Shown here: one piece after another, positions 17,734 to 28,105 of the stretch
Numbering within the stretch: position 1 is the stretch's first letter
Layout: every line of letters begins with the position of its first letter
Assembly: GCA_902478645.1 (NCBI GenBank)
Contig: CABSLV010000003.1
Location: 1-64,000 of the forward strand
Length of the DNA: 64,000 bases
Source: an uncultured Flavobacteriales bacterium
GTDB taxonomy: Bacteria; Bacteroidota; Bacteroidia; Flavobacteriales; UBA1820
Reading direction: 5' to 3'
Position numbers and translations under genes: made by a program
The notes under the pieces: model-generated
The model's database searches: none
Seen by the model: the letters and a program-made list of their open reading frames with translations, nothing else
What the model was told of the DNA's origin: nothing

Positions 17734-19059
17734 TTACTTTTTGATTTTACCGGTCTTCATCAATCCATCGTAATGACGGTTGAGAAGGTACGAATTGATC
17801 TGTTGGATGGTATCGATCACTACGCCCACCATGATCAGCAGAGACGTTCCGCCGAAGAACGAGGCGAAGTTGGTATCCACACCTGCCAGACGGGCAAAGG
17901 TGGGGAGCACGGCGATAATCGCCAGTGCGATCGAACCCGGGAAAGTAAGCAGCGACAGAATGCGGTCGAGCAAATCGGCCGTCGGAGCTCCCGGTTTCAC
18001 GCCCGGAATAAAGCCTCCGTTACGTTTCAGATCGTCTGCCATATCGTTGGTCTTGACCGCAATTGCCGTATACAGGAAAGTAAAGGCAATGATCAGCACA
18101 GCCAACACTACGTTGTACCACAGGCCGAACATATCGGAGAAAGCCATCTTGACCGAATCGCTGAACATACCGCCGATCAACCCCGGGATGAACATGATCG
18201 CCTGGGCGAAGATGATCGGCATCACACCGGCCGTATTGACTTTCAAGGGAATGTACTGACGCTTTCCTACCGGCATCTGACGTCCCATCTGTCCGGAAGC
18301 AGCTACTGCCTTGGCATACTGTACGGGGATCTTGCGAACACCCTTGACCAACATCACGGTAAAGAGGATCACCGCCAGCCAAAGGATGATCTCTACCAGA
18401 AGCATGATCACGCCGCCGGTGCCACCACCCGTAAACTTGTTGGTGAACTCCTGCGCCAAAGCGATCGGCAAACGGGCGATAATACCGATGGTAATGATCA
18501 GCGAAACGCCGTTGCCCACACCCCGATCGGTGATACGCTCACCGAGCCACATGGTGAACATCGTACCGGTAACCAACAACATGACGGAACTTACATAGAA
18601 CATTCCCATGTTGATACCGTCTGCCACGATGTGGTATTCGGAGTCAATAGCCACGATGTACGAGAATCCCTGTACGGCTGCAATAGCAATGGTCAGCCAG
18701 CGGGTAATCTGCGTAAGCTGCTTGCGTCCGCTTTCACCGTCCTTCTGCAGTTTCTGAAGGGCAGGAACGGCAAATGCCATCAACTGAACCACGATGGATG
18801 CCGAAATGTACGGCATCACACCCAGACCCAGAATGGCTGCGTGAGCGAATGCGCCGCCGGTAAACGAGTTCAGAAGCCCGAGCAGGCCGTTGGCATCGGC
18901 CGCCTGACTCAAGCCTATGAGCTTCATTTCGTCGACGCCGGGCAGCGGGACAAAGGAACCGAGACGGTACACGGCCAAAAGGCCCAGCGTAAACAAGATC
19001 CGATCCCGGAGTTCCTTTATCTTCCAGATATTGCCCAGTGTTTCAATGAAATTCTTCAT
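17734..19059 (-). CDS. secY: Preprotein translocase subunit SecY
   Basis: 441 residues with ten predicted membrane helices; it is the channel of the Sec translocon, partnered by SecE (encoded at 45094). Recognisable parts are [16 protein letters not shown] in the N-terminal segment, the plug region near [24 protein letters not shown], and the cytoplasmic loop RRIPVQYAK-like segment (here RKIPVQYAK) that contacts ribosome and SecA. It sits between rplO and infA as in most bacteria. Confidence 0.97.
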   Translation of the reverse strand: MKNFIETLGNIWKIKELRDRILFTLGLLAVYRLGSFVPLPGVDEMKLIGLSQAADANGLLGLLNSFTGGAFAHAAILGLGVMPYISASIVVQLMAFAVPALQKLQKDGESGRKQLTQITRWLTIAIAAVQGFSYIVAIDSEYHIVADGINMGMFYVSSVMLLVTGTMFTMWLGERITDRGVGNGVSLIITIGIIARLPIALAQEFTNKFTGGGTGGVIMLLVEIILWLAVILFTVMLVKGVRKIPVQYAKAVAASGQMGRQMPVGKRQYIPLKVNTAGVMPIIFAQAIMFIPGLIGGMFSDSVKMAFSDMFGLWYNVVLAVLIIAFTFLYTAIAVKTNDMADDLKRNGGFIPGVKPGAPTADLLDRILSLLTFPGSIALAIIAVLPTFARLAGVDTNFASFFGGTSLLIMVGVVIDTIQQINSYLLNRHYDGLMKTGKIKK

Positions 19060-19070
19060 CTGCCTGCGGT

Positions 19071-19523
19071 TTAGAGGGTGTTAACCTGGCCATTGGCCTT
19101 TTCGATCGCCTCGGCGGCAGACTTGGAAAATTTGTGAGCCGTCACGTTCAGAGCAGCCTTGAGTTCACCCTGTCCGAGCACTTTCACGTAGTCATTCTTG
19201 CTGACCAGCCCGTTGCGGATCAACGTGTCGAGGTTTACTACGCCATCGGTGATCTTGCCGGCATCCACCAAAGCCTGGAGGGTTGCCAGGTTCACCGCGC
19301 GATACTCGATACGGTTGATGTTCTTGAAGCCAAACTTCGGAAGACGGCGCTGGAGAGGCATCTGACCTCCCTCAAAACCTACCTTGTGCTTGGCACCGGA
19401 ACGCGACATCTGGCCTTTCAGACCACGGGTGGACGTACCACCCTTTCCGGAACCCTGTCCGCGTCCCACTCTCTTGCCTCTCTTGACGGCACCCGCTACG
19501 GGTTTAAGATCGTGTAAATTCAT
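19071..19523 (-). CDS. rplO: 50S ribosomal protein L15
   Basis: 150 residues. The glycine-rich N-terminal arm (RGKRVGRGQGSGKGGTSTRG) that threads into 23S rRNA precedes the globular domain (GGQMPLQRRLPKFGF). It lies 11 bp before secY. The 108-bp spacer upstream, toward rpmD, holds a hairpin. Confidence 0.97.
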   Translation of the reverse strand: MNLHDLKPVAGAVKRGKRVGRGQGSGKGGTSTRGLKGQMSRSGAKHKVGFEGGQMPLQRRLPKFGFKNINRIEYRAVNLATLQALVDAGKITDGVVNLDTLIRNGLVSKNDYVKVLGQGELKAALNVTAHKFSKSAAEAIEKANGQVNTL

Positions 19524-19572
19524 TTTTTACCTTTTTTAAAGGATTTCTGATGAGTCGGTTTCCCTAAAGAAA

Positions 19573-19598
19573 ACATCCGCCCCCTAAACAACGGATGT
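19573..19598 (-). promoter_or_regulatory. Hairpin in the rpmD-rplO spacer
   Basis: ACATCCG (19573-19579) pairs with CGGATGT (19592-19598). Flanking AGGATTT (near 19539) and AAATCCT (near 19611) could close an outer stem. The spacer is 108 bp, longer than most in this cluster. Could be a ribosomal-protein binding site or an RNA-processing site; no function is shown. Confidence 0.35.
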
Positions 19599-19631
19599 CC
19601 CACACCCGAAAAATCCTGTGTGATTATTGAT

Positions 19632-19814
19632 TTATTTTACTTCCTCTACTTTTACCAGGTGAGCCACTTTCGCTACCATGCCGTTGATGGCATCCGTAGC
19701 CTCTTTGACTACCGAAGCATGCATTTTCTTCAGTCCCAGCGCATCGAGCGTTCTCTTCTGGTCTTTCGGCTGGCCGATACGGCTGCGTACCTGCGTGATT
19801 TTTATCTGTGCCAT
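19632..19814 (-). CDS. rpmD: 50S ribosomal protein L30
   Basis: 60 residues, normal length. The pattern [25 protein letters not shown] followed by KMHASVV-type residues is typical, with the recognised [11 protein letters not shown] core. It lies 24 bp after rpsE. L30 is absent from some lineages, but is intact here. Confidence 0.96.
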   Translation of the reverse strand: MAQIKITQVRSRIGQPKDQKRTLDALGLKKMHASVVKEATDAINGMVAKVAHLVKVEEVK

Positions 19815-19838
19815 GTTGTTTCTTCTTTTTAAAGAATA

Positions 19839-20366
19839 TTACCCCTTGAACACTTTCGAAACCGAAATTCCGCGAAGGGCAGCTACCTGCTCGGCGCTAC
19901 GCAACTGCGAAAGCGCATTGAACGCAGCTTTTACCACGTTGTGCGGGTTGGAAGAACCTTTCGACTTGGAAAGCACGTCGCGGATACCCACCGTTTCCAA
20001 TACCGCGCGCACGGCACCACCGGCGATCACACCGGTACCGTTCGATGCGGGCCGGATGAAAACGCTGGCACCGCCGAATTTACCTTCCTGAGCGTGAGGA
20101 ACGGTCGATCCCAACAGAGGAACGCGGATCAGGTTCTTTTTGGCATCCTCGATGGCCTTGACGATGGCTTCGGACACCTCTTTCGATTTGCCCAAGCCGT
20201 GTCCTACCACGCCTTTGCCGTCGCCTACTACCACGATCGCCGAAAAACCGAATGCGCGACCACCCTTGGTCACTTTGGTAACGCGGTTTACGCCTACCAG
20301 ACGGTCGGTGAGTTCCAGACCGCTCGGTTTTACTCTTTCTACTGCTTTACTGTATTCTTCAGCCAT
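19839..20366 (-). CDS. rpsE: 30S ribosomal protein S5
   Basis: 175 residues. It takes part in decoding fidelity and mRNA unwinding at the entry tunnel. The dsRBD-like N-terminal half has [25 protein letters not shown]; the C-terminal half has the conserved [26 protein letters not shown] region in family register. Lies 8 bp after rplR. Confidence 0.98.
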   Translation of the reverse strand: MAEEYSKAVERVKPSGLELTDRLVGVNRVTKVTKGGRAFGFSAIVVVGDGKGVVGHGLGKSKEVSEAIVKAIEDAKKNLIRVPLLGSTVPHAQEGKFGGASVFIRPASNGTGVIAGGAVRAVLETVGIRDVLSKSKGSSNPHNVVKAAFNALSQLRSAEQVAALRGISVSKVFKG

Positions 20367-20374
20367 GATTTCAA

Positions 20375-20728
20375 TTAGAATTTAAGACCTCCCTCTCTGG
20401 CTCCGTCGGCCAAGGCCTTTACGCGGCCATGATACAGATAGCCGGCACGGTCGAACGTGCAGGTATCTATGCCCAGTGCAAGAGCTTTTTCGGCGATTTT
20501 CAGACCTACGTTTTTCGCTTTGTCCGTCTTGGTGCCCGTAGCGGCGAAATCTTTTTCGCGCGAAGAGGCGGCAGCCAGGGTTACCCCGTTCACGTCATCG
20601 ATGAGCTGAACGTAGATCTCCTTGTTGCTGCGGAAGACCGACATACGGGGACGCTCGGCGCTTCCGCTGACGATGCGGCGGATGCGATAGCGTATTCTCT
20701 GTCTTCTTTCTTGTTTACTTAATGCCAT
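20375..20728 (-). CDS. rplR: 50S ribosomal protein L18
   Basis: 117 residues. It binds 5S rRNA together with L5 and L25. [21 protein letters not shown] is the basic N-terminal arm, followed by the RNase-H-like core with [19 protein letters not shown] and the [24 protein letters not shown]-terminus typical of L18. Lies 12 bp after rplF. Confidence 0.97.
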   Translation of the reverse strand: MALSKQERRQRIRYRIRRIVSGSAERPRMSVFRSNKEIYVQLIDDVNGVTLAAASSREKDFAATGTKTDKAKNVGLKIAEKALALGIDTCTFDRAGYLYHGRVKALADGAREGGLKF

Positions 20729-20740
20729 AGTAACAAACTA

Positions 20741-21286
20741 TTATGCCGACTTACCGGCTTTTCTTCTGATAATTTCACCCACAAACTTGATACCCTTTCC
20801 TTTGTAAGGCTCCGGCTTGCGCAACGAACGGATCTTGGCGCATACCTTGCCCAGGAGTTCCTTGTCGTGCGAGTAGAGTTTTACGATGGGGTTCTGTCCC
20901 TTTTCGGAAACGGTCTCCACTTTGATCTCGGCGGGAAGTTCGATCACCACGTTGTGCGAGAAGCCCAACGCCAGATCGAGTTTCTGCCCCTGGCTGGAGG
21001 CACGGTAACCCACGCCGACCAGTTCGAGTTGCTTGGTGAATCCCTCGGACACCCCGTGAACCATGTTGGCGATCAGGGCGCGATACGTTCCATACAGGCT
21101 GTGAGCCAGTTTGTCGTTATGTTCGGGGCGCTCCACGATGATCTGGTCGCCTTCCTGCTTGACGGTAACTTCTTTGATCTGCTGGGTCAGTTCCCCTTTG
21201 GGGCCTTTCACCGTAACGCTGTCGGGCGTAATGGTGACCGTTACCCCTGCAGGGATCGCTACCGGATGTTTACCTATTCGTGACAT
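20741..21286 (-). CDS. rplF: 50S ribosomal protein L6
   Basis: 181 residues, two repeated L6 domains. It sits near the sarcin-ricin loop at the factor-binding site. It begins MSRIGKHPVAIPAGV and ends with the family motif PEPYKGKGIKFVGEIIRRKAGK (partly quoted). It lies 21 bp after rpsH. Confidence 0.97.
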   Translation of the reverse strand: MSRIGKHPVAIPAGVTVTITPDSVTVKGPKGELTQQIKEVTVKQEGDQIIVERPEHNDKLAHSLYGTYRALIANMVHGVSEGFTKQLELVGVGYRASSQGQKLDLALGFSHNVVIELPAEIKVETVSEKGQNPIVKLYSHDKELLGKVCAKIRSLRKPEPYKGKGIKFVGEIIRRKAGKSA

Positions 21287-21307
21287 TTCTTGCTTTTCGT
21301 TTATGTG

Positions 21308-21706
21308 TTAGTAAACATAACATAATACCTCGCCACCTACGTTTTCCTTCTTGGCTTCCTTGTTGGTCATGATGCCTTTGGAAGTGGAAAGGATGGCGAT
21401 GCCCATACCGCCGAGCACGCGGGGCAGCTCATCGGCACCGGCATACTGACGCAGACCGGGGGACGAAATGCGCTCCAAGTGCGTGATGGCGCACTGACGG
21501 GTGAGTTTGTCGTATTTGAGAGCTATCTTGATGCTCTGCGAAGGTCCTTCGCCCTCGAACTTGTAGTTGAGGATGTAGCCCTGCTCGAACAGGATCTTGG
21601 TGATCTCCCGTTTGAGGTTGGAAGCCGGAATCTCCACCACTTTCTTGCCGGCGCGGATCGCGTTGCGAAGTCTGGTCAGATAGTCTGCTATCGGATCTGT
21701 TATCAT
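21308..21706 (-). CDS. rpsH: 30S ribosomal protein S8
   Basis: 132 residues. S8 is a primary 16S rRNA binder and, in E. coli, the repressor of the spc operon. DPIADYLTRLRNAIRAGKK opens the protein and the C-terminal signature STSKGIMTNKEAKKENVGGE is present. It follows rpsN by 34 bp. Confidence 0.98.
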   Translation of the reverse strand: MITDPIADYLTRLRNAIRAGKKVVEIPASNLKREITKILFEQGYILNYKFEGEGPSQSIKIALKYDKLTRQCAITHLERISSPGLRQYAGADELPRVLGGMGIAILSTSKGIMTNKEAKKENVGGEVLCYVY

Positions 21707-21740
21707 AACTGTGTGAATCCTTTTAATTTACTTGATTATA

Positions 21741-22010
21741 TTACCAGCTTGCCTTTTTAACGCCGGGGATCAGGCCCTGGTTGGCCATCTCGCGCAAGGT
21801 AACGCGGGAGATACCGAACTGGCGCACATATCCGCGAGGACGACCGGTGAGTTTGCAACGGTTGTGCAAACGTACCGGGGATGCGTTCTTGGGCAGTTTC
21901 TGCAGGCCGACGTAATCTCCGGCAGCCTTCAGCGCTGCACGCTTGGCGGCGTATTTGGCAACGAGTGCTTCGCGTTTGCGCTCGCGCGCTTTCATTGATT
22001 CTTTAGCCAT
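21741..22010 (-). CDS. rpsN: 30S ribosomal protein S14, long zinc-free form
   Basis: 89 residues, the long C- type that lacks the CxxC zinc motif of the short form. The conserved [22 protein letters not shown] motif is present in the C-terminal half. It starts 4 bp after the rplE stop, so the two are probably translationally coupled. Confidence 0.97.
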   Translation of the reverse strand: MAKESMKARERKREALVAKYAAKRAALKAAGDYVGLQKLPKNASPVRLHNRCKLTGRPRGYVRQFGISRVTLREMANQGLIPGVKKASW

Positions 22011-22014
22011 CTGC

Positions 22015-22566
22015 TTATTTCTTTTTAAAAGGTAAACCGAATGCGGTGAGTAACGCCTTTGCTTCCTTGTCGGTCTTGGCCGAGGTAACGAAGGTGATGT
22101 CCATACCGGAGATCTTGTTCACCTGGTCGATGTTGATTTCCGGGAAGATGATCTGCTCGGTCACGCCCATGTTGTAGTTGCCACGTCCGTCGAAACCGTT
22201 GGGGTTGATCCCGTTGAAGTCGCGGATACGGGGCAGGGCGGCACTGACCAGGCGGTCGAGGAACTCGTACATTCTGTCTGCACGGAGCGTTACCTTCACA
22301 CCGATAGGCATCCCTTTACGCAGTTTGAAAGAAGCAACGTCCTTCTTGGAATTGCAAGCGACGGCTTTCTGACCGGCGATACGCGTGGTTTCGTCCACCG
22401 CATACTCGATCTGTTTCTTGTCGGACACAGCCGATCCCACGCCTTTGGAGATCACGATCTTTTCCAAAACGGGAACCATCATCTTGTTCTTGTATCCGAA
22501 TTCGGACATAAGGGCAGGCACCACCTTTTCCTTATACAGTCCTTTGAGTCTCGGCTGATATGTCAT
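22015..22566 (-). CDS. rplE: 50S ribosomal protein L5
   Basis: 183 residues. It contacts 5S rRNA and the P-site tRNA, and bridges to S13. [20 protein letters not shown] at the start and [16 protein letters not shown] in the middle are family signatures. Its ATG overlaps the rplX stop (ATGA, 4 bp), indicating coupled translation. Confidence 0.98.
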   Translation of the reverse strand: MTYQPRLKGLYKEKVVPALMSEFGYKNKMMVPVLEKIVISKGVGSAVSDKKQIEYAVDETTRIAGQKAVACNSKKDVASFKLRKGMPIGVKVTLRADRMYEFLDRLVSAALPRIRDFNGINPNGFDGRGNYNMGVTEQIIFPEINIDQVNKISGMDITFVTSAKTDKEAKALLTAFGLPFKKK

Positions 22567-22880
22567 CGTATTACCTCCCCTGATTTTTTAGAAACCCTCA
22601 CTTTCTTGTCGCCTTCCATCTTGTAGCCCACGCGGGTAGCTTTGCCCGTCTTGGGGTCTACCAACGCGAGGTTGGAGATGTGCACGGGAGCTTCGGTCTT
22701 GACGATGCCTCCCTGCGGATTCTTAGCGTCGGGTTTTTTGTGTTTGGACACTACATTGACACCTTCCACGATAGCTTTGTTGTCTTCCGGGAAAACGCGG
22801 AGCACTTCGCCCTCTTTTCCTTTGGAACCACCGGAAATAACGACAACCTTGTCTCCTTTCTTGATTTTCAACTTTGTCAT
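22563..22880 (-). CDS. rplX: 50S ribosomal protein L24
   Basis: 105 residues. It starts 50S assembly by binding the 5' end of 23S rRNA. The KOW motif lies in [24 protein letters not shown] near the N-terminus, and [12 protein letters not shown] follows. It overlaps rplE by 4 bp and lies 14 bp after rplN. Confidence 0.97.
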   Translation of the reverse strand: MTKLKIKKGDKVVVISGGSKGKEGEVLRVFPEDNKAIVEGVNVVSKHKKPDAKNPQGGIVKTEAPVHISNLALVDPKTGKATRVGYKMEGDKKVRVSKKSGEVIR

Positions 22881-22894
22881 GGTGTTTTCCGATG

Positions 22895-23263
22895 TTAAAG
22901 CACCTCGGGTGCCAGTGAAACAATCTTCATGAACTGTTTGTCACGCAATTCGCGTGCCACGGGTCCGAATACGCGGGTACCGCGCATCTCCCCGGCTGCG
23001 CTCAAAAGAACGCAGGCATTGTCATCGAAACGAATATAGGAACCGTCGGGACGACGAACTTCCTTTTTCGTTCTGACTACAACTGCCTTAGATACCTGGC
23101 CTTTCTTTACGCTTCCCGTCGGAGTTGCATCCTTGATGGCTACCACGATGGTGTCGCCCAGCGATGCATACCGTCTGCCGGTACCTCCCAGTACACGTAT
23201 CACCAGCACTTCGCGAGCGCCGGTGTTGTCGGCCACTTTCAATCTTGACTCTTGTTGTAACAT
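22895..23263 (-). CDS. rplN: 50S ribosomal protein L14
   Basis: 122 residues, exact family length. It forms an intersubunit bridge and is where the silencing factor RsfS binds. [19 protein letters not shown] matches the conserved start, with Leu in place of the common Ile at position 2; the C-terminal [12 protein letters not shown] is also typical. It lies 3 bp after the rpsQ stop. Confidence 0.98.
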   Translation of the reverse strand: MLQQESRLKVADNTGAREVLVIRVLGGTGRRYASLGDTIVVAIKDATPTGSVKKGQVSKAVVVRTKKEVRRPDGSYIRFDDNACVLLSAAGEMRGTRVFGPVARELRDKQFMKIVSLAPEVL

Positions 23264-23266
23264 AAT

Positions 23267-23530
23267 TTATTTGGCTCTTTCTATGATTTCGACAAGTCTC
23301 CAACGTTTGTTCTTGGACAACGGGCGCGTCTCCATGATGCGAACCGTATCGCCTACGTTGCAGGCATTCTGCTCATCATGTGCATAGTATTTCTTCGTGC
23401 GGATCACGAATTTACCATACATCGGGTGCTTGACGCGTTTTACTTCGGAAACGACGATGGATTTCTCCATCTTGTTCGAAGTTACCACGCCGACACGTTC
23501 CTTTCTCAGGTTTCTTGCTGTCTGTTCCAT
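23267..23530 (-). CDS. rpsQ: 30S ribosomal protein S17
   Basis: 87 residues from ATG 23530, which gives the usual length; an in-frame start further upstream lies inside rpmC. OB-fold protein that binds 16S helix 11. Recognisable: [19 protein letters not shown], then KHPMYGKF and the family segment [20 protein letters not shown]. Confidence 0.97.
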   Translation of the reverse strand: MEQTARNLRKERVGVVTSNKMEKSIVVSEVKRVKHPMYGKFVIRTKKYYAHDEQNACNVGDTVRIMETRPLSKNKRWRLVEIIERAK

Positions 23531-23540
23531 CTTCGGCTGA

Positions 23541-23735
23541 CTACTTTTGAAGTTCTCTTTTGGTAAGTTCAGTTGCAAGACGAGCAACCGTTCTGCGTGT
23601 TTTGCGGATCTCCATCGGGTTTTCCAGGGGAGTTACCGCATGGTTGAGGCGCTGTTCGGCAAGCTTGGCTTTGGTTTCAGCCAGCTTCTCCTGCAGGTCA
23701 GCCGTCGACATCTCTTTTATTACGGATTGTTTCAT
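23541..23735 (-). CDS. rpmC: 50S ribosomal protein L29
   Basis: 64 residues, two helices. L29 lies at the polypeptide exit and is part of the trigger-factor/SRP docking site. The [21 protein letters not shown] and [18 protein letters not shown] segments fit the family. It begins 15 bp after rplP. Confidence 0.95.
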   Translation of the reverse strand: MKQSVIKEMSTADLQEKLAETKAKLAEQRLNHAVTPLENPMEIRKTRRTVARLATELTKRELQK

Positions 23736-23750
23736 TTTGCAATTCTGGGA

Positions 23751-24173
23751 TTACGCTTCAACAAAATCGTGAGCCACGACGAACTTGGTCTTTATCGGAA
23801 GCTTCTGAGCAGCCAGACGCAGGGCCTCTTTGGCCACCTCGAAAGGAACGCCGCCCACTTCGAACATGATGCGTCCGGGGAGTACCGGAGCTGCCCAGTA
23901 TTCCACGTTACCTTTACCTTTACCCTGACGGACTTCGGCCGGCTTCTGGGTGATCGGTTTGTCGGGGAATATACGGATCCAGAGCTGACCCTCACGCTTC
24001 ATGTAACGGGTAGCTGCGATACGAGCCGCCTCGATCTGACGCGCGGTGATCCACTTCTGCTCGAGAGTCTTGAGTCCGAAAGTACCGAAGGCTATCGTAT
24101 GCCCTCTGTGCGAGAGGCCATGCATGCGGCCTTTCTGTACCTTGCGAAATTTTGTTCTTTTAGGCTGTAACAT
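23751..24173 (-). CDS. rplP: 50S ribosomal protein L16
   Basis: 140 residues, at the peptidyl-transferase side of the A-site t[19 protein letters not shown] opens it; [13 protein letters not shown] and the C-terminal [21 protein letters not shown] are family signatures. The Arg-containing GRIMFEVGG loop is intact. Lies 24 bp after rpsC. Confidence 0.98.
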   Translation of the reverse strand: MLQPKRTKFRKVQKGRMHGLSHRGHTIAFGTFGLKTLEQKWITARQIEAARIAATRYMKREGQLWIRIFPDKPITQKPAEVRQGKGKGNVEYWAAPVLPGRIMFEVGGVPFEVAKEALRLAAQKLPIKTKFVVAHDFVEA

Positions 24174-24197
24174 TTCTACTCTATTTAGGCCTTGTTA

Positions 24198-24959
24198 TTA
24201 CTTCTTTGCTTTCCTGTTGCGATCTCCGCCGCGTCTTTCCCGACGCTCGCCGCGTCCTTCGCCACGACCGCCGCGGGACGAACCTGCCCCGGAAGCCGAA
24301 GACTGGGAAGAGAAATTGGGCGAAAGATCCTGACGACCGTACACCTCGCCGCGCATGATCCATACCTTGATGCCGATACGGCCATAGGTAGTGTGTGCTT
24401 CAGCCAAAGCGTAATCGATGTCGGCACGGAAAGTGGACAACGGAATACGTCCCTCCTTGAAGGTCTCGCTGCGGGCGATCTCGGCGCCGTTCAAACGACC
24501 CGACACCATGACCTTGATACCCTCGGCGTTCATGCGCATCGTGGAAGCCATGGCCATCTTGATGGCACGGCGGTACGAAATGCGGCCTTCGATCTGACGG
24601 GCGATGCTCGAAGCCACCAGGTTGGCGTCCATCTCCGGCTTTTTGATCTCGAAGATATTGATCTGGACTTCCTTGCCGGTGAGCTTTTTGAGCTCTTCCT
24701 TGATTTTATCGACCTCCTGGCCGCCCTTTCCGATGATGATACCCGGACGGGCCGTCAGAACGGTTACCGTAACCAGCTTCAGGGTGCGTTCGATGACGAT
24801 GCGCGACACGCTGGCCTTGGCCAGACGAACCATCAGGTACTTGCGGATCTTGCTGTCCTCGGTGATTTTGTCGCCGTAGTCGTCGCCGCCGTACCAGTTA
24901 GATTCCCAACCTCTGATAATTCCTAAACGGTTGCCTATCGGATTTGTCTTCTGTCCCAT
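24198..24959 (-). CDS. rpsC: 30S ribosomal protein S3 with an Arg/Gly-rich tail
   Basis: 253 residues against 233 in E. coli. The KH domain ([14 protein letters not shown] near residue 75) and the C-terminal S3 domain ([21 protein letters not shown]) are complete, forming the mRNA entry and helicase face. The extra residues, from about 215, are Ser/Gly then Arg/Gly-rich ([17 protein letters not shown]), an RNA-binding-like disordered tail. It lies 3 bp after rplV. Confidence 0.97.
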   Translation of the reverse strand: MGQKTNPIGNRLGIIRGWESNWYGGDDYGDKITEDSKIRKYLMVRLAKASVSRIVIERTLKLVTVTVLTARPGIIIGKGGQEVDKIKEELKKLTGKEVQINIFEIKKPEMDANLVASSIARQIEGRISYRRAIKMAMASTMRMNAEGIKVMVSGRLNGAEIARSETFKEGRIPLSTFRADIDYALAEAHTTYGRIGIKVWIMRGEVYGRQDLSPNFSSQSSASGAGSSRGGRGEGRGERRERRGGDRNRKAKK

Positions 24960-24962
24960 TGC

Positions 24963-25379
24963 TTACTTGGTTTCTGTTGGTTGATTGGCGGCGCTTCCCA
25001 GCACCACGGTTACGTGATTGGAACGCTTGCGGATACGATGACCGCGACCCTGGGGGGCCGGACGGAGTCTCTTGAGCGTGGAACCGCAATCGACGCTGAT
25101 CTCCTTGATAAACAGGTTGGCCTCCTCGAGGCTAACCCCTTCGTTCTTGGCCTGCCAGTTGGCTACGGCCGAAAGAACGAGCTTTTCGATATTGGCGGAA
25201 GCATGCTTGGTGTTGAACTTGAGGATCTGAAGAGCCTTGTTCACCTCCACACCGCGCACCAGGTTGGCTACCAGGCGCATCTTGCGGGGGGACGACGGGC
25301 AATTCTTCAGCTTTGCAAAGGCAACCTGCTTCTTGGCAGCCTTGATGGCATCCGCTCTATTTTTCTTTCGAGTTCCCAT
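24963..25379 (-). CDS. rplV: 50S ribosomal protein L22
   Basis: 138 residues, slightly longer than the 110 in E. coli because of a basic N-terminal stretch (MGTRKKNRADAIKAAKKQ). The body (SPRKMRLVANLVRGVEVNKAL) and the hairpin that reaches the exit tunnel (LKRLRPAPQGRGHRIRKRSNH region) are intact. Macrolide-resistance changes occur in that hairpin in other species; nothing unusual stands out here. Confidence 0.97.
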   Translation of the reverse strand: MGTRKKNRADAIKAAKKQVAFAKLKNCPSSPRKMRLVANLVRGVEVNKALQILKFNTKHASANIEKLVLSAVANWQAKNEGVSLEEANLFIKEISVDCGSTLKRLRPAPQGRGHRIRKRSNHVTVVLGSAANQPTETK

Positions 25380-25398
25380 TTTGATTCTAAACTGCTAA

Positions 25399-25677
25399 TT
25401 AACGTTTACCTTTATCCTTCGCACCGGCATGACCCCGGAAAATACGCGTCTGAGCGAATTCGCCGAGTTTGTGCCCTACCATGTTTTCCGTAATGTACAC
25501 CGGGATAAAAGTCTTTCCGTTGTGTACCGCAATCGTCTGTCCTACGAAATCCGGAGAAATCATCGAAGCGCGCGACCAGGTCTTGATCACCGTCTTCTTG
25601 TTGGCCTCGACATTGGCGAGCACCTTCTTCTCCAGCTTGTAGTGAATAAACGGTCCTTTTTTCAATGAACGTGCCAT
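25399..25677 (-). CDS. rpsS: 30S ribosomal protein S19
   Basis: 92 residues. It lies in the 30S head near the decoding site and bridges with S13. [19 protein letters not shown] at the start, then [14 protein letters not shown] and [19 protein letters not shown], are classic. It begins 3 bp after the rplB stop. Confidence 0.98.
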   Translation of the reverse strand: MARSLKKGPFIHYKLEKKVLANVEANKKTVIKTWSRASMISPDFVGQTIAVHNGKTFIPVYITENMVGHKLGEFAQTRIFRGHAGAKDKGKR

Positions 25678-25680
25678 AGC

Positions 25681-26508
25681 TTACTTCTTTCTTCGTTCTA
25701 CAATGTACTTGTTGCTTGCCTTGGTAAGCGAACGGGTCTTGTAACCCTTGGCAGGGATACCCTTACGCGTACGCGGATGTCCACCGGATGCACGGCCTTC
25801 ACCACCACCCATCGGGTGATCGACAGGGTTCATCACCACAGCGCGGACACGGGGACGGCGTCCCAACCAGCGGGAACGACCGGCCTTACCCGAAGATTCA
25901 AGCTGATGGTCGGAGTTCGATACCACACCTATCGTGGCCATGCACGTGGTGAGGATCATACGGGTTTCTCCCGAAGGGAGTTTGATCGTGGCGTATTTTC
26001 CCTCGCGGGCAGCCAACTGAGCGAACGTGCCGGCCGAACGGGCAATCACGGCGCCCTGTCCGGGACGGAGCTCGATGCAGCTGATCACGGTACCCAGAGG
26101 AATCTCGCCCAAGTACAGCGCGTTGCCCACCTCGGGGGCTACACCCTCTCCGGAAACTACTTTCTGACCTACCTGAAGGCCGGCAGGAGCGATGATGTAA
26201 CGCTTCTCGCCGTCGGTGTAAGCCAGCAGAGCGATGAATGCCGAACGATTGGGGTCGTACTCTATGGTTTTTACCGTAGCAGGTATTCCGAACTTGTCGC
26301 GTTTGAAATCGATGATACGATAACGCTGTTTGTGACCGCCGCCGATCTGACGCATGGTCATCTTACCGGTATTGTTGCGACCGCCCGTTTTCTTTTTGCG
26401 CGCCAGAAGGCTTTTCTCGGGCTGGTTTCCCACCGTAACGGCATCGTTACAGTTGAGGATCTTGTGACGCTGCCCGGCTGTGGTCGGTTTTAATTTTCTG
26501 ACTGACAT
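25681..26508 (-). CDS. rplB: 50S ribosomal protein L2
   Basis: 275 residues, normal. L2 is needed for subunit association and supports peptidyl transfer. The C-terminal loop [17 protein letters not shown] carries the conserved His (residue 229 in E. coli) near the catalytic centre. [21 protein letters not shown] is the conserved N-terminal segment. It lies 5 bp after rplW. Confidence 0.98.
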   Translation of the reverse strand: MSVRKLKPTTAGQRHKILNCNDAVTVGNQPEKSLLARKKKTGGRNNTGKMTMRQIGGGHKQRYRIIDFKRDKFGIPATVKTIEYDPNRSAFIALLAYTDGEKRYIIAPAGLQVGQKVVSGEGVAPEVGNALYLGEIPLGTVISCIELRPGQGAVIARSAGTFAQLAAREGKYATIKLPSGETRMILTTCMATIGVVSNSDHQLESSGKAGRSRWLGRRPRVRAVVMNPVDHPMGGGEGRASGGHPRTRKGIPAKGYKTRSLTKASNKYIVERRKK

Positions 26509-26513
26509 ATCCT

Positions 26514-26807
26514 TCAGATATTGTTATAAAAGTCGATTGTTTGTCCTTCGGCGATCTCGACGATAGCCTTCTTAAACGCATTGGTATGCCCTTTGACCAG
26601 ACCCGCTTTGGTATAACGGCTGCGAACCTTGCCGGCATAACGAATGGTGTTCACTTTCTTTACCGTAACTCCGTACACCTTTTCGACAGCAGCCTTGATC
26701 TGCTCCTTGTCGGCGTCGGGTTTTACCACAAAACCGTAACGGCCGCTCTTGTCGGTAATAGCGGTCATCTTTTCGGTGATAAGCGGCTTTATCAATATAT
26801 TGTCCAT
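26514..26807 (-). CDS. rplW: 50S ribosomal protein L23
   Basis: 97 residues from ATG 26807; an earlier in-frame start lies within rplD. L23 surrounds the exit tunnel and docks trigger factor and [17 protein letters not shown] and [24 protein letters not shown] match the family, with the conserved VNT segment following. Lies 5 bp after rplD. Confidence 0.97.
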   Translation of the reverse strand: MDNILIKPLITEKMTAITDKSGRYGFVVKPDADKEQIKAAVEKVYGVTVKKVNTIRYAGKVRSRYTKAGLVKGHTNAFKKAIVEIAEGQTIDFYNNI

Positions 26808-26812
26808 CTTCG

Positions 26813-27442
26813 TTAGTTGCTTAAGTTGTTTTGTAATTGCTGCAAAGCACTTTCCGAAATCACCATCGCCGAAGCATTGATGATCGCGTAAGTGTTTAAT
26901 TCTGTGCAAGGCACAACCGAAGCGGTCTGTAAATTTCGCGAGGACAAATATACGTTTTTATCGCTGGCGGCCGTAACAAACAACGATTTTTTAGACTTTA
27001 AGCCCAAAGCCTCGATAATATTAACAAAATCTTTGGTTTTGGGAGCATCAAATGTAAAATCCTCAATAACCATCAGATTTTTATCCGAAACCTTCTGGGA
27101 CAGCACCGACTTGCGGGCCAGTCGTTTTACCTTTTTGTTCAACTTGAACGAATAATCGCGCGGAACAGGTCCGAATACGCGAGCTCCGCCCCGGAACTCA
27201 GGGTTCTTGATGCTACCTGCACGAGCGCCGCCCGTACCTTTCTGCTTCTTCAGTTTACGGGTGCTGCCCGAAACCAGGCTGCGGTCCTTGGAACTGTGCG
27301 TACCCTGGCGTTTGTTGGCCAGATACTGCTTAACATCCAGCCATACCGCATGCTCGTTGGGCTCTACGGCGAAAACCGATTCGTCGAGAGTTACCTTGCG
27401 TCCGGTCGGCTTTCCTTTTATGTCTAATACTTCTAATTCCAT
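26813..27442 (-). CDS. rplD: 50S ribosomal protein L4
   Basis: 209 residues from ATG 27442, chosen because its ATG overlaps the rplC stop as TGATG and matches the family start. The extended loop KQKGTGGARAGSIKNPEFRGGARVFGP lines the exit tunnel. In E. coli L4 also represses the S10 operon. The C-terminal half uses noticeably AT-richer codons than the neighbouring genes. Confidence 0.97.
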   Translation of the reverse strand: MELEVLDIKGKPTGRKVTLDESVFAVEPNEHAVWLDVKQYLANKRQGTHSSKDRSLVSGSTRKLKKQKGTGGARAGSIKNPEFRGGARVFGPVPRDYSFKLNKKVKRLARKSVLSQKVSDKNLMVIEDFTFDAPKTKDFVNIIEALGLKSKKSLFVTAASDKNVYLSSRNLQTASVVPCTELNTYAIINASAMVISESALQQLQNNLSN

Positions 27443-28059
27443 CACTTTTCGATCATTAAATATGAGTTCTTTGCGCCCGGAACGCATCCTTTCACTACCA
27501 GCAGATTCTTGTCTGCTTCCACTTTGAGCACCAGAAGGTTCTTCACCTTAACCCGGTCTCCGCCCATGCGACCTGCCATGCGAAGGCCCTTGAAGACCTT
27601 GGCAGGATACGAGCACGCACCGATGGAACCCGGCTTGCGAAGACGGTTGTGCTGACCGTGAGTTGCTTGTCCTACACCACCAAATCCATGACGCTTAACG
27701 ACACCCTGGTAACCCCGTCCTTTGGAGGTACCTACGACATCCACGAACTCTCCTTCTGCAAACAAGTCTGCCGTCAGAACATCGCCCAGCTTGTAGTCTC
27801 CTCCAAAATCCTTGAATTCGACCACTTTGTGCTTGGGGGTAGTCCCTGCTTTCTTGAAGTGTCCGTTGAGTGCCTTGGTAACGTTCTTTTCTTTCTTGTC
27901 ATCGAAACCAAGCTGAAGAGCTTCGTACCCGTCAACCTGTGTGGTTCTGACCTGTGTTACTACACACGGACCGCATTCGATGACCGTGCACGGGATGTTC
28001 TTCCCGTTCTGGTCAAAAATGCTGGTCATACCGATTTTTTTACCAATTAATCCAGACAT
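27442..28059 (-). CDS. rplC: 50S ribosomal protein L3
   Basis: 205 residues. It is one of two initiators of 50S assembly. Signatures are [42 protein letters not shown], and [24 protein letters not shown]; the Gln before the loop, target of PrmB methylation in E. coli, is present (THGQHN). A structured 100-bp spacer separates it from rpsJ. Confidence 0.98.
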   Translation of the reverse strand: MSGLIGKKIGMTSIFDQNGKNIPCTVIECGPCVVTQVRTTQVDGYEALQLGFDDKKEKNVTKALNGHFKKAGTTPKHKVVEFKDFGGDYKLGDVLTADLFAEGEFVDVVGTSKGRGYQGVVKRHGFGGVGQATHGQHNRLRKPGSIGACSYPAKVFKGLRMAGRMGGDRVKVKNLLVLKVEADKNLLVVKGCVPGAKNSYLMIEK

Positions 28060-28105
28060 TTTGTGGTTTTAATTATTGGACAAATTATTTGTAACCGGGA
28101 CAGCG

